DNA of 64,000 bases from NCBI GenBank assembly GCA_963810815.1, contig CAWEPB010000007.1:992001-1056000 (forward strand), written 5' to 3'. Shown here piece by piece: positions 1 to 10,355 of the stretch. This stretch comes from CAVQWT01 sp963810815. GTDB lineage: Bacteria; Pseudomonadota; Gammaproteobacteria; Burkholderiales; Casimicrobiaceae. The notes beneath the pieces were generated by a model. That model ran no database searches and had not been told where the DNA came from. It worked only from the letters and a program-made list of their open reading frames with translations. The position numbers and the translations under genes are program-made. Numbering within the stretch: the stretch's first letter is position 1; every line of letters starts with the position of its first letter.

Positions 1-2353
1 GCCGATGCCGGACCGACTCGCCCTGCGCCTGCTCGTCGTGGTGCTTCGACTGCATGTCGGCGAGCTCGGCCTGCAGCGCCGTCGCGACCTCGCGCTCGGT
101 CGCTTCCTGCGCGGCCAGTTCGGCGAGCTCCTGCGTCAGCTGGGCGCGGCGGCGCGCGGCGGCCTCGGCCGCCTGCTTCAGCTGCATCAGCTCCAGCTCG
201 AGGTCGTGGCAGCGGCGCTGCTGCGAACCGAAGGCGAGGCTCTCGGCGTGGTAGCGCTGCTGTCCGGCGTCGAGTTCCTCCTCCAGTGCGGTCAGCGCGG
301 TGCGGGTCGCCAGCGCGGCCGCGCGCGCGCCGGCCGATGCGGACTCGAGTTCGGCGAGTTCGCGCTCGCGGGCGAACACGCCGTGGGTCTCGTCGTCCGG
401 GGCGAAGAACGTGATCGACTGCACGCCGACCAGATGGCCCTCGGGCGTCACGAAGCATTCGCCGACCGCGAGCTGCGTCCGGTCGGCCAGCGCCGCCGCC
501 AGATCGCCGCGGCAGCGGACGCCGTGCAGGCTGTCGGCGACGAGCCGCTCGAGCCCGGGCTGGCGCAGCGCCACCTTGCGCTCGAGCGCGTCGTCGCCGG
601 ACGCCGCGCGCGCCGCCGGCGCGACCCGCGCATAGGCCGCGGTGCGTCGCGGCGGCGGATTGCCGTCGCTCGCCCACGCGGCGGCTCCGTCCAGCGCCGG
701 CAGCTCGAGGCCGCTCATCGCTTCGCGCAGCACCGCTTCCAGCGCGTTGTCCCAGCCGCGCTCGACGCCGATCGACTGGTACAACCGACGGACGTCGGTG
801 AGTCCGCGCGCCTCCAGCCAGCCGTCGATGTCCTTGCCGTGACCGATCTTGGCCTGCAGCGCCGCGAGCGCCTGCGCGCGCGCCTCGAGGTCCGCCAGCG
901 CCTTGGCCGCGGCCTGCGCCTCGACACCGGCGCTGCGCTGGCGATCCTGCAGTTCCTGCACCTGGTCGCGCAGGGCGTTGAGCGCGGTCTCCTTCGCCGC
1001 CAGGTCGGCCTGCTCCTGGGCGAGCTGCTCCTCGACGTCGCGCAGCGGATCGGTGACGGGCGCCGCCAGTGTCGCCAGTTCGGCGTCGAGCCGCTCGCGG
1101 CGTTGCGCGAACTGTGCGAACACGCGCTGGAACTGTTCGCGCTTGGTCTCCGCGACGCGGATGCCCTGCTCGATCAGCGCGGCCCGCTGCTGGACCGCGG
1201 ACAGCGCCGCCGATGCCTCGCGCACCGCGGCCTCGAGCGCGGGGAGCGCCGCCTGCGCCGCCTGTTCCTCGACGCCGGCCGCTTCGCGGGCGGCGAGCGC
1301 CTGCTCCAGCGCCAGGTCGGCCGCGCCGCGGTCGGCGGCGACCGCCGTCTCCTGCGCGGCGAGCGCGCCCAGCTGCTCGGTGAGCTGCGCCACCTGCAGC
1401 GTGATCCGGCTCTCGTTCTCCCGGGCGAAGGCGAGCTGCTGCTCCAGCCGCGTCACCTCGGCGTTGGCGGCGTAGAACGCGCCCTGCCGGTCGTGGAGCG
1501 CATCGCCGGCGGCGTAATGGTCGCTGCGCAGCGCCTCGATCCGCGCCTCGGCGGCGCGCACGTCGGCCACCAGCGATTCGAGCGCGACGGTGAGGCTGGC
1601 GATCTCCGCGCCGTGCCGCTCGCGCGCGCGGACCGCGTCCTGCTGCTTCGAGAACCAGAGCAGGTGCTGCGACGACTTGAGCCGCGCCTCCAGATCGCGA
1701 TACTCGCCGGCGACCTTCGCCTGCGCCTCGAGCTTCTCGAGCTGGTTGCCGAGCTCGAGCCGGATGTCCTCGACGCGGGAGAGGTTCTCCCGGGTGTCGG
1801 CGATGCGTCCCTCGGTTTCCTTGCGCCGCTCCTTGTACTTCGACACGCCTGCCGCTTCCTCGAGGAAGACGCGCAGCTCCTCGGGCTTCGCCTCGATCAC
1901 GCGGGAGATCATCCCCTGCTCGATGATCGCGTAGGCGCGGGGGCCGAGGCCGGTGCCGAGGAAGAGGTCGTGGATGTCGCGGCGACGGACGGGGATGTTG
2001 TTGATGTAGTAGGAACTGTCGCCGTCGCGCGTCAGCACGCGCTTGATCGACAGCTCGACGTACTGGCCCCACTGACCGCCGATGCGACCGGCACTGTTGT
2101 CGAAGTACAGCTCGACCGAGGCCCGGCCGACCGGCTTGCGGTCGCCCGCACCGTTGAAGATGACGTCCTGCATCGACTCGCCACGCAGCGCCGATGCCTT
2201 CGATTCGCCGAGCACCCAGCGAACCGCGTCGATGACGTTCGACTTGCCGCAGCCGTTGGGACCGACGATGCCGACCAGCTGCCCCGGCGTGGCGATGGTG
2301 GTCGGATCGACGAACGACTTGAAGCCGGAGAGCTTGATCTGGGTGAGGCGCAC
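1..2353 (-). CDS. smc: Chromosome segregation protein SMC (N-terminal part, cut by window edge)
   Basis: SMC is an ATPase that dimerises into rings and compacts and segregates the chromosome with ScpA and ScpB. The reading frame starts at a GTG (2353-2351) and begins with the family's head sequence, including the Walker A motif GPNGCGKSN about 30 residues in, followed by VIDAVRWVLGE. A long charged, low-complexity stretch typical of coiled coil follows. A hinge-like segment with GHLVGVQSITFFAPDDET lies near 380-460. About 784 residues are visible of roughly 1170 usual for the family; the C-terminal coiled coil, signature motif and Walker B lie beyond position 1. No ATG fits the conserved N-terminus, so GTG is the best start. 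A -10-like TATAAT lies about 110 bases upstream. Confidence 0.93.
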   Translation of the reverse strand, partial: MRLTQIKLSGFKSFVDPTTIATPGQLVGIVGPNGCGKSNVIDAVRWVLGESKASALRGESMQDVIFNGAGDRKPVGRASVELYFDNSAGRIGGQWGQYVELSIKRVLTRDGDSSYYINNIPVRRRDIHDLFLGTGLGPRAYAIIEQGMISRVIEAKPEELRVFLEEAAGVSKYKERRKETEGRIADTRENLSRVEDIRLELGNQLEKLEAQAKVAGEYRDLEARLKSSQHLLWFSKQQDAVRARERHGAEIASLTVALESLVADVRAAEARIEALRSDHYAAGDALHDRQGAFYAANAEVTRLEQQLAFARENESRITLQVAQLTEQLGALAAQETAVAADRGAADLALEQALAAREAAGVEEQAAQAALPALEAAVREASAALSAVQQRAALIEQGIRVAETKREQFQRVFAQFAQRRERLDAELATLAAPVTDPLRDVEEQLAQEQADLAAKETALNALRDQVQELQDRQRSAGVEAQAAAKALADLEARAQALAALQAKIGHGKDIDGWLEARGLTDVRRLYQSIGVERGWDNALEAVLREAMSGLELPALDGAAAWASDGNPPPRRTAAYARVAPAARAASGDDALERKVALRQPGLERLVADSLHGVRCRGDLAAALADRTQLAVGECFVTPEGHLVGVQSITFFAPDDETHGVFARERELAELESASAGARAAALATRTALTALEEELDAGQQRYHAESLAFGSQQRRCHDLELELMQLKQAAEAAARRRAQLTQELAELAAQEATEREVATALQAELADMQSKHHDEQAQGESVRHR

Positions 2354-2465
2354 GGGGGTCTTGGCAGCGAATGAGGGTGAAGACGAAGCTGCGGATCGAA
2401 GCCGCGGCTCGCGCGGCCGCGGATACCGCGCGGCGTGACCGTCGCCGGTCGGCACAAGCGGCGAA

Positions 2466-3548
<1,083 letters not shown>

Positions 3549-3560
3549 CGGGGCGTCCGT

Positions 3561-4529
3561 TCAGCGTTGCGGAAACCAGCACGCGGCCTGCGTCGTGCCG
3601 GCGCCCTGCAGCACCGGCCGCTCGACGCGGCAGCGCGCCTCGGCCCGCGGGCAGCGCGGGTGGAAGGCGCAGCCATCGGGCACGGCGTCGAGCCGCGGCA
3701 TCGCGCCGTCGATCTGCGTCAGCCGCTCGCGCTCCTCGGCGATCGACGGGATGGAACCCATCAGCCCGACCGAGTACGGATGCGCCGGTCGGTGGATGAC
3801 GTCGGCCACCGGACCGATCTCGACGATCCGGCCCGCGTACATGACGGCGACGCGGTCCGCGGTCTCGGCGATGACGCCCATGTCGTGCGTGACCAGCATG
3901 ACCGCCGTGCCGTGGTCGCGGCACAACCGCTTCAGCAGCTCGATGACCTGGGCCTGGATCGAGACGTCGAGCGCCGTGGTCGGCTCGTCGGCGATGATCA
4001 GCTTCGGATTGGCGGCGAGCGCCAGCGCGATCACGACCCGCTGCCGCATGCCGCCGGAGAACTGGTGCGGGTAGTGCCCGACACGGCGCGCGGCGGCGGG
4101 TATCCCGACCTCCTCGAGCAGCGCCACGGCGCGGGCGCGCGCCTCGTCCCGCGACAGCGGCAGGTGCGTCTCGATCGTCTCGACCAGCTGGCGCCCGATC
4201 GTGTACAGCGGGTTGAGCGAAGTCAGCGGATCCTGGAACACCGCGCCGATCTCGCGTCCGCGCACCTTGCGCATCGCGCCGTACGGCAGGTTGTCGATGC
4301 GCCGTCCGGCCAGCCGGATCTCGCCCCCGGCAATGCGTCCCGGCGGGTCGATGAGCCCGATCACGGCGGCGCCGGTGATGCTCTTGCCCGCGCCGGACTC
4401 GCCGACCACGCCCAGCACCTCGCCGGGCGCGATCGCGAAGGACACGTCGTGCACCGCGGTCAGCGTGCCGCGGCGGGTCGGGAACTCGACCCGCAGCCGG
4501 TCGACCGCCAGCAGCGGCTCCGACGTCAT
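3561..4529 (-). CDS. dppD: Dipeptide/oligopeptide ABC transporter ATP-binding protein (DppD/OppD-like)
   Basis: This is the partner ATPase of the DppF-like protein. In 322 residues it shows Walker A GESGAGKSI, signature FSGGMRQRVVIALAL, Walker B LIIADEPTTALDV and the switch His in LVTHDMGV. The C-terminal tail has the CAFHPRCPRAEARC cysteine motif of peptide and nickel importers. It lies between the small lipoprotein gene and dppF in the same leftward operon. The pairing of two distinct ATPases and two permeases matches the Dpp/Opp arrangement. Confidence 0.93.
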   Translation of the reverse strand: MTSEPLLAVDRLRVEFPTRRGTLTAVHDVSFAIAPGEVLGVVGESGAGKSITGAAVIGLIDPPGRIAGGEIRLAGRRIDNLPYGAMRKVRGREIGAVFQDPLTSLNPLYTIGRQLVETIETHLPLSRDEARARAVALLEEVGIPAAARRVGHYPHQFSGGMRQRVVIALALAANPKLIIADEPTTALDVSIQAQVIELLKRLCRDHGTAVMLVTHDMGVIAETADRVAVMYAGRIVEIGPVADVIHRPAHPYSVGLMGSIPSIAEERERLTQIDGAMPRLDAVPDGCAFHPRCPRAEARCRVERPVLQGAGTTQAACWFPQR

Positions 4530-4572
4530 GCCGACGCCGCCCGCCCCGCGCGCTTCCAGCGACGAACTCCGC

Positions 4573-4962
4573 TCACTTGGCAGGCGTCACCGTGCAGCCG
4601 GCAATGTCCTCGACGTTGTCGACCACGGGCTCGAAATCGGGCTGGATGTTGTTGCGGGCCTGCGCGTTGAGGTAATAGCGCTTGCAGGGTTCGACGTTGA
4701 GGTCGAAGTTCACCAGGAGGCCGCCGCCCGGCCGGCCCTGCGGCGGACCCTGCATCTGGACCCGGCGCAGCCCCGGCTCGACCCGGATCGGGTCGGTGAC
4801 GAACGAGCTGCGCCCGTCGATCGACTCGATGATCCCGGGAAAGCGGTTCATGATGGTCCGGTTCCAGCGCTGGCCGGTGATCTCGCTCCACGTCGGACCC
4901 CAGGTCTGACAGCCGGACAACAGCACCGGCACGGTCAGCGCCAGCAGCAGCTTGTTGCGCAT
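4573..4962 (-). CDS. Small lipoprotein of unknown function inside the peptide-transport operon
   Basis: The predicted product is about 129 residues. It starts MRNKLLLALTVPVLLSGC, a textbook lipoprotein signal peptide with lipobox LSGC, so it should be anchored in the membrane from the periplasmic side. Two ATGs are possible (4968 and 4962). The second is preferred because the GAGGAG ribosome-binding site sits about 7 bases before it and almost touches the first. The mature part has two further cysteines (in EPCKRYY and IAGCTV) that could form a disulfide. I do not recognise a named domain. It lies between the dppC-like permease and the dppD-like ATPase, so it may serve the transporter, but that is inference from position only. 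Confidence 0.8.
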   Translation of the reverse strand: MRNKLLLALTVPVLLSGCQTWGPTWSEITGQRWNRTIMNRFPGIIESIDGRSSFVTDPIRVEPGLRRVQMQGPPQGRPGGGLLVNFDLNVEPCKRYYLNAQARNNIQPDFEPVVDNVEDIAGCTVTPAK

Positions 4963-5048
4963 CGTCATTCTCCTCTGGTCAGGTTGCCTGCACCGCTCGT
5001 GTCGCCGCGGCCCCGGGCCGTGACGTTTGTGGCGCACTCTCGGCGCGC

Positions 5049-5999
5049 TCACCGGAGCTTCGGATTGAGCGCGTCCCGAAGCCAGTCGCCAAGCAGGTTG
5101 ATCGACAGCACCATGATAACCAATGCGGCCCCCGGAAAGATGGTGATCCACCATTCGCCGGAAAACAGGAAGTCGTTGCCGACCCGGATCAGCGTGCCCA
5201 GCGACGGCTGCGTAGGGGGCACGCCGACGCCGAGGAACGACAGCGTCGCCTCGGTGATGATCGCCGTCGCGATGTTGATCGTCGCCAGCACCAGCACCGG
5301 CCCCAGCACGTTGGGCAGCAGGTGGCGGCGCATGATGCCGAACGACGATACGCCGATCACCCGGGCCGCCTGGACGTACTCCTTGTTCTTCTCCACCATC
5401 GTCGAGCCGCGGACGGTGCGCGCGTACTGGACCCAGTTCGAGACCGCGATCGCGAACACCAGCACGTAGAGCGCGACCTCGGAATGGGCATCGCGGGGCA
5501 GGACCGCGCGCGCGACGCCGTCGATCAGCAGCGCGATCAGGATCGCCGGGAACGACAGCTGCACGTCGGCGACGCGCATGACGAACGCGTCCAGGCGCCC
5601 GCCGACATAGCCGGCGAGGAGCCCCAGCCCGACGCCCAGCACGACGGCGACCGCCACCGACGCGAGGCCCACCAGCAGCGAAATCCGGGCGCCGAACATG
5701 ATCGCCGACAGCACGTCGCGGCCCTGGTCGTCGGTGCCGAGCAGGTGCTGCGGGTCGCCGCCCTCCAGCCACGCCGGCGGCGCCAGCGCCTCGAGCAGGT
5801 TGAGCGTGCGCAGGTCGAACGGGTTGTGCGGCGCGAGCCACGGCGCGAACACCGCGCCGACGAGGCAGATCGCCAGCACGACGGCCGAGACGATGGCCAC
5901 CGGCGAGTTGCGGAAGCTGTGGGCGACGTCGCCGTCCCAGGCGGCGGCGATCCGCTCCCGCCAGGACGGCACCGCGACCAGCGGCAGCGGAGCGCTCAC
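5049..5999 (-). CDS. dppC: Peptide ABC transporter permease (DppC/OppC-like)
   Basis: This is one of the two membrane subunits of the peptide importer, about 316 residues. It has an N-terminal membrane segment (AIVSAVVLAICLVGAVFAPWL), the conserved LLGTDDQGRDVLS loop, further membrane segments, and an EAA loop region around YVQAARVIGVSSFGIM followed by HLLPN. The GTG start at 5999 overlaps the stop of the upstream DUF2817 gene (GTGA), which implies translational coupling. Longer in-frame extensions upstream do not look like real protein. It pairs with the DppB-like permease at 8297-9286; two peptidase-like genes lie between them. Confidence 0.9.
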   Translation of the reverse strand: MSAPLPLVAVPSWRERIAAAWDGDVAHSFRNSPVAIVSAVVLAICLVGAVFAPWLAPHNPFDLRTLNLLEALAPPAWLEGGDPQHLLGTDDQGRDVLSAIMFGARISLLVGLASVAVAVVLGVGLGLLAGYVGGRLDAFVMRVADVQLSFPAILIALLIDGVARAVLPRDAHSEVALYVLVFAIAVSNWVQYARTVRGSTMVEKNKEYVQAARVIGVSSFGIMRRHLLPNVLGPVLVLATINIATAIITEATLSFLGVGVPPTQPSLGTLIRVGNDFLFSGEWWITIFPGAALVIMVLSINLLGDWLRDALNPKLR

Positions 6000-7087
6000 A
6001 GCAGCCCGTCCAGCGCGCGGAGCGTGGCGTCGCGCGACTGGCGTCCCACCTGCTCCTTCCAGGCGTCGGTGTCGACGTAGAAGGCGTCGCGCATCCGGCG
6101 CCGGATCGCCGTCGCCAGCCGGTCCGGCGCCTCGGGGTGACGATGCAGCCAACCTTCGGCCCGCAGCGCCAGCAGCACGTCGGGCAACGGCAGCGTCCCG
6201 AACTCGAGCGCGATGCCGGTGTACTCGGCGGCCGGGCATTCCTCGTAGACGGCGTTGAACAGCACGCCGGTCAGCGCCGCCGAGTTCGAGCTGCCGTCGT
6301 AGAACGACGTGACGTCGGGGCCCCACCAGGCGCGGGTGCGCGCCAGCGCGGCCGCGTCGTCGCGGGCGGCGAAGATCTTCTCGCCGTGTCCGGACGGGCC
6401 GAGTCCGGTGTGGAAGTCGATCCAGCCGATCCGCCGCGCCGCGGCGGCGTGGCGACGCAGGACGTCGCGCAGCGTGCGGTTGCTCCACGTCGCCCTGACC
6501 CCGCCGAAGAACAGGCCGTCCGGATGCGAGTACTGGCCGCGGGTCATCGCCGCCTGCAGCGCCTTCTCGCCGTGGCGCGCGGCCCAGGCGGCGATCCGGT
6601 CCTCGTTCGGGACCGGCGGCGGCCAGGACTCCGGCAGCAGCAGCGGGTGCAGCTCCGCGTAACCCGCATTGGCCGGCGCCGGCTCGGCGTGGTCGCGGAA
6701 GTTGCGGTTGAGGTCGACGTTGTCCTCGTTGGCGCGCCGCAGGTGCGAGAAACCGTACGGGTTCAGCGCATGGACGAACAGCACCGCCGCGCCGCTGTCC
6801 TCGATCGCCTCGACCACGCCGTCGTCGTGCAGCAGGGCGACCTGCGCGCCCGAGCCGCAGTAGCCCTCGACGCCGTGGGTCGCCGACGACAGCACGAGCA
6901 GCGAGTCGGCGTCGGCCGCGCCCAGCCGGGCCACGTCGAGCGCCAGCTCCTCGTTCTCGGCGCCGCGCACGCCGGGCACCACCTGCGATTCCAGCGCCGC
7001 CCCGCGCGCGGCGGCGGCGGCGAGAAACTTCGCCCGCGCCTGCATGTACGACGAGGCGAAATGCGCGGCGTAGCCCAGCGCCGACAT
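5996..7087 (-). CDS. DUF2817 family protein (M14-like zinc carboxypeptidase fold)
   Basis: The product is 363 residues with the DUF2817 pattern. Probable metal-site motifs are ATHGVEGYCGSG near the N-terminal third, DLNRNFRDH, and IDFHTGLGPSGHGEK. LEFGTLP near the C-terminus may carry the catalytic Glu of the M14 carboxypeptidase fold. No signal peptide is evident, so it probably works in the cytoplasm. Its start codon shares one base with the stop of the M20 gene (TGATG). Together with the M20 enzyme and the peptide permeases it suggests uptake followed by hydrolysis of peptides or acylated amino acids. The substrate is unknown. Confidence 0.82.
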   Translation of the reverse strand: MSALGYAAHFASSYMQARAKFLAAAAARGAALESQVVPGVRGAENEELALDVARLGAADADSLLVLSSATHGVEGYCGSGAQVALLHDDGVVEAIEDSGAAVLFVHALNPYGFSHLRRANEDNVDLNRNFRDHAEPAPANAGYAELHPLLLPESWPPPVPNEDRIAAWAARHGEKALQAAMTRGQYSHPDGLFFGGVRATWSNRTLRDVLRRHAAAARRIGWIDFHTGLGPSGHGEKIFAARDDAAALARTRAWWGPDVTSFYDGSSNSAALTGVLFNAVYEECPAAEYTGIALEFGTLPLPDVLLALRAEGWLHRHPEAPDRLATAIRRRMRDAFYVDTDAWKEQVGRQSRDATLRALDGLL

Positions 7088-8295
7088 CAGCCGACCCCGC
7101 CCGCCGGCTCCGGCATCGCCCGCTCGGCCAGCGCCGCGAGGTAGCCGGCGCCGAGCGGGATGACCGCGTCGTTGAAGTCGTAGGTGCTGTTGTGCAGGAA
7201 GCAGCCGCCCTCGGCCCCGCCCTGCCCCAGCCGGACGAACGCCCCGGGCTTCGCCTGCAGCATGAAGGAGAAGTCCTCCGATCCCATCGACGGCGGCAGG
7301 TCGCGGACGACGTTGTCGCGGCCGACCAAGGCCTCGGCGACCTCGGCGGCGAAGGCGGCCTGGCGGTCGTGGTTGATCGTCGCCGGATACACCCGGCGGT
7401 AGTCGATCCGGGCCGTCGCGCCGAACGCCGACGCCATCTGCGGCACGAGCTCGGCGAGGCGCCGCTCGATCATGTCCTGCGTTGCCGGCAGGAACGTGCG
7501 CACGGTCCCCACGAGCGTCGCGTGCGAGGGGATGACGCTCATCGCACCCGGGTTGCCCGCGTGCATCGCGCACAGGCTCACGACCGCGGTGTCGATCGGA
7601 CTGACGTTGCGGCTCACGATCGACTGCACGGCGGTGATCAGGTGCCCTGCGACCAGCACCGGGTCGACCGCCGCGTGCGGGTGCGCGCCGTGGCCGCCGC
7701 GACCGTCGATGGTGATCTCGATCCGGTCCGCCGCCGCCATCGCGGGGCCGGGCGTGATGCCCAGCCGTCCGGGCGGCAATCCGGGCCAGTTGTGCAGCGC
7801 GTACACCTCGTCGGCGGGAAAGCGCTCGAACAGGCCGTCCTCGATCATCTCCCGGGCACCGGCGTAGCCCTCCTCGCCCGGCTGGAAGATCAGGAACGCG
7901 GTGCCGTCGAAACGGCGCGTCTGGTCCAGGTACTTCGCCGCCGCCAGCAGCATCGTCGTGTGGCCGTCGTGGCCGCAGCCGTGCATGCGTCCGTCGTAGC
8001 GCGACCGGTGCGCGAACGCGTTCTCCTCCTGCATCGGCAGCGCGTCCATGTCGGCCCGCAGGCCCACCGACCGGCCGCGGGTGTCGGTGCGGCCGCGGAT
8101 GACCGCGACGACGCCGGTGCGACCGATGCCGGCGTGGTGCTCGATCCCCAGCGCCGCCAGCCGCGAGCACACCACCTCGGCGGTGCGGTGCTCCTCGAAG
8201 CCGAGCTCGGGGTGCATGTGCAGGTCGCGGCGCACCGCCGTGAACTCGTCCTGCCAGCGGGCGATGTGGGCGACGGGGTCGGGGGCAGCGGTCAT
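7087..8295 (-). CDS. M20 family amidohydrolase (hippurate hydrolase-like)
   Basis: This 402-residue protein belongs to the M20D group that hydrolyses N-acyl amino acids such as hippurate or N-acetyl amino acids using a two-metal site. Visible motifs are GLRADMDALPMQE, MHGCGHDGHT with the metal-binding Cys and His residues, and FQPGEEGYAGA with the catalytic Glu pair. A dimerisation-domain stretch (GRGGHGAHPH) follows, and a final metal-binding motif lies near the C-terminus. It starts one base downstream of the dppB stop codon and overlaps the DUF2817 start. The operon context points to scavenging of imported acyl amino acids or peptides. Confidence 0.9.
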   Translation of the reverse strand: MTAAPDPVAHIARWQDEFTAVRRDLHMHPELGFEEHRTAEVVCSRLAALGIEHHAGIGRTGVVAVIRGRTDTRGRSVGLRADMDALPMQEENAFAHRSRYDGRMHGCGHDGHTTMLLAAAKYLDQTRRFDGTAFLIFQPGEEGYAGAREMIEDGLFERFPADEVYALHNWPGLPPGRLGITPGPAMAAADRIEITIDGRGGHGAHPHAAVDPVLVAGHLITAVQSIVSRNVSPIDTAVVSLCAMHAGNPGAMSVIPSHATLVGTVRTFLPATQDMIERRLAELVPQMASAFGATARIDYRRVYPATINHDRQAAFAAEVAEALVGRDNVVRDLPPSMGSEDFSFMLQAKPGAFVRLGQGGAEGGCFLHNSTYDFNDAVIPLGAGYLAALAERAMPEPAGGVG

Positions 8296-8296
8296 G

Positions 8297-9286
8297 TCAG
8301 TGTCCTCCGCCGCCGCCGGCGCGCTCGACGCGCAACCGCGGATCGACGGCGTAGTAGAGCAGGTCGACGACGAGATTGATGGTGACGAACACCAGGGCGA
8401 TGAAGCACAGGTACGCCGCCATCACCGGCACGTCGGCGAAGTTCACGGCCTGGATGAACAGCAGTCCCATGCCCGGCCACTGGAACACGGTCTCGGTGAC
8501 GATCGCGAACGCGATGATCGCACCGAGCTGCAGGCCGACGATGGTGATCACCGGCACCAGCGTGTTCTTGAGCGCATGCCCGAAATGGATCGCGTTGTCG
8601 GTGAGCCCCCGGGCACGCGCGAACTTGATGTAGTCCGTGCGCAGCACCTCGAGCATCTCGGCGCGCACCAGCCGCATGATCAGCGTCATCTGGATCAGCG
8701 ACAGCGTGATCGTCGGCAGGATCAGCGCCTTGATTCCGCTGGCCGTAAGCAGCCCGGTGGTCCACCATCCCAGCGCGAGGACGTCGCCGCGGCCGAACGA
8801 CGGCAGCCAGCCCAGGTAGACGGCGAACACCAGGATCAGCAGGATGCCGATCAGGAAGGTCGGCAGGCTGACCCCGATCAGCGACCCGGCGAGCAGGAGG
8901 TGCGACAGCACGCTCTTCCGGCGCAGCGCCGTGTACACGCCCATCGGAATGCCGACGACGACCGACAGCAGCGCCGCCGCGATCGACAGTTCCAGCGTCG
9001 CCGGCAGCCGCTCCTTCAGCAGCACCGACACCGGCCGGCCCTGGCGCAGCGATAGGCCGAATTCGCCCTTGGCGGCGTTGCCGACGAACCGCCCGAACTG
9101 CACGTAGAACGGCTGGTCCAGGCCCAGCTCGGCGCGCAGCCGGGCCTTGTCCTGCTGCGTGGCATCCTGCCCCAGCATGAAGGTCACCGGATCGCCGGTG
9201 AAATTGAACAGCGAGAAAGCGATGAACGCGACCACCGCCATGACGACGGTGGCCTGCAGCAGCCGGCGGAGGACGAAGGCGAGCAA
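8297..9286 (-). CDS. dppB: Peptide ABC transporter permease (DppB/OppB-like)
   Basis: First gene of the leftward peptide-transport operon and partner of the DppC-like permease. The 329 residues begin with a membrane segment (VVMAVVAFIAFSLFNFTGD) and contain the DppB-typical PVTFMLGQDATQQ region and LGLDQPFYVQF. An EAA loop region follows (YIKFARARGLTDNAI), ending GHALKN. The start appears to be TTG at 9286; no ATG fits the conserved N-terminus. No solute-binding protein gene lies upstream: the next gene is rlmB, about 280 bases away. Confidence 0.9.
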   Translation of the reverse strand: MLAFVLRRLLQATVVMAVVAFIAFSLFNFTGDPVTFMLGQDATQQDKARLRAELGLDQPFYVQFGRFVGNAAKGEFGLSLRQGRPVSVLLKERLPATLELSIAAALLSVVVGIPMGVYTALRRKSVLSHLLLAGSLIGVSLPTFLIGILLILVFAVYLGWLPSFGRGDVLALGWWTTGLLTASGIKALILPTITLSLIQMTLIMRLVRAEMLEVLRTDYIKFARARGLTDNAIHFGHALKNTLVPVITIVGLQLGAIIAFAIVTETVFQWPGMGLLFIQAVNFADVPVMAAYLCFIALVFVTINLVVDLLYYAVDPRLRVERAGGGGGH

Positions 9287-9570
9287 TCGTCAGGCCGCCG
9301 CCCGATCCGACCGGCGCATCCGGCGACCCTGACGCGGCGGGCGTCGAGCCGGTGGTCGGCACGACGCCCGACCGCCACGCGCGGGCGCATCGACGGCGAT
9401 CACGCCGAACGGCAGTCTGTGGCGCATCCTGCAACTCCTCCATGGCCGCGGGCATCCCGAACGCCGCGGGACCGCGGGCGCATGGGCATAACCCGCCGAT
9501 GATGCCGGAATCGGCGCGCGAGCGTCAACGCGCGTCCGGCGCGGCGGGCGGCACCCGCGGCCCCGCCGGA

Positions 9571-10311
9571 TCAGGCCCGGCCGGCGCGCTGCCGCCGGGT
9601 CGCATAGAGGCAGATGCCGCTCGCCACCGACACGTTCAGCGATTCCACGGTGCCGCCGAGCGGAATGCCGACGATGCGGTCGCAGGATTCGCGGGTCAGC
9701 CGCCGCAGCCCCTCGCCCTCCGCGCCGAGCACCCAGGCGACGGGCCCGCCGACATCGGCGGTGAACAGGCTCTCGCCGCCCGCGTCGGCGCCCAGCACCC
9801 AGACGCCCCGCTGCTTCAGGTCCCGCAGCGTCCGCGCGAGGTTGGTGACGGTGACCACCGGCACCGTGTCGGCGGCGCCGCTGGCCGCCTTGGCCGCCGT
9901 GGCATTGACGCCCACCGCACGGTCCTTCGGCACGACCACGGCGTGGGCGCCGAAGGCGTCGGCATTGCGCAGGCAGGCGCCGAGGTTGTGGGGATCGGTG
10001 ACCCCGTCGAGCACGAGCAGCAACGCCGGCTCGGCCAGACCCTCCAGCACGTCGTCCAGCGTGACATGCGGCATCGCGGCGTCGACGATCGCGACGACCC
10101 CCTGGTGTCGGCCGTTGCCGGCCAGATCGGCGAGCCGTGCGTCGTCGGCCACGTGCATCGCCACCCCGGCTGCGGTCGCGCGGGCCGCGAGTTCGCGCGA
10201 CCGCGCGTCGTGCCGCCCCGCGGCGACGTACAGCGCCTTGATGGAGTCCGGGCGCTGGCGCAGACGCGCGGTGACGGCGTGGAAACCGAAGAGCGTGCGG
10301 GTGGCGGCCAT
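9571..10311 (-). CDS. rlmB: 23S rRNA (guanosine-2'-O-)-methyltransferase RlmB (TrmH/SpoU family)
   Basis: RlmB methylates the ribose of G2251 in 23S rRNA using S-adenosylmethionine. The 246-residue product starts MAATRTLFGFHAV, typical of the family. It has an N-terminal L30e-like substrate-binding domain and a C-terminal knotted SPOUT domain with motif 1 DPHNLGACLRNADAFG, motif 2 VLGAEGEGLR and motif 3 IPLGGTVESLNVSVA. The ATG at 10311 is preferred over an upstream start because it fits the family N-terminus and a -10 box lies just upstream. It is divergent from marC. Confidence 0.93.
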   Translation of the reverse strand: MAATRTLFGFHAVTARLRQRPDSIKALYVAAGRHDARSRELAARATAAGVAMHVADDARLADLAGNGRHQGVVAIVDAAMPHVTLDDVLEGLAEPALLLVLDGVTDPHNLGACLRNADAFGAHAVVVPKDRAVGVNATAAKAASGAADTVPVVTVTNLARTLRDLKQRGVWVLGADAGGESLFTADVGGPVAWVLGAEGEGLRRLTRESCDRIVGIPLGGTVESLNVSVASGICLYATRRQRAGRA

Positions 10312-10320
10312 GGCTGTGCT

Positions 10321-10326
10321 AGTGTA
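10321..10326 (-). promoter_or_regulatory. -10-like element immediately before rlmB (possible leaderless start)
   Basis: On the minus strand TACACT is followed by nine bases and then the rlmB ATG. If used, transcription would begin within about three bases of the start codon. No Shine-Dalgarno sequence is visible. Confidence 0.35.
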
Positions 10327-10355
10327 CCGGCCTTCCGCGCCGCCCACCTTTCCGC

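Noticed and set aside
5..2374. Long plus-strand reading frame of 789 codons
   Set aside because: It is the antisense of smc, whose minus-strand frame carries a perfect SMC head sequence.
9287..9570. Possible small gene or missing binding protein between dppB and rlmB
   Set aside because: No frame with signal peptide, ribosome-binding site or family similarity; I see only GC-rich spacer.
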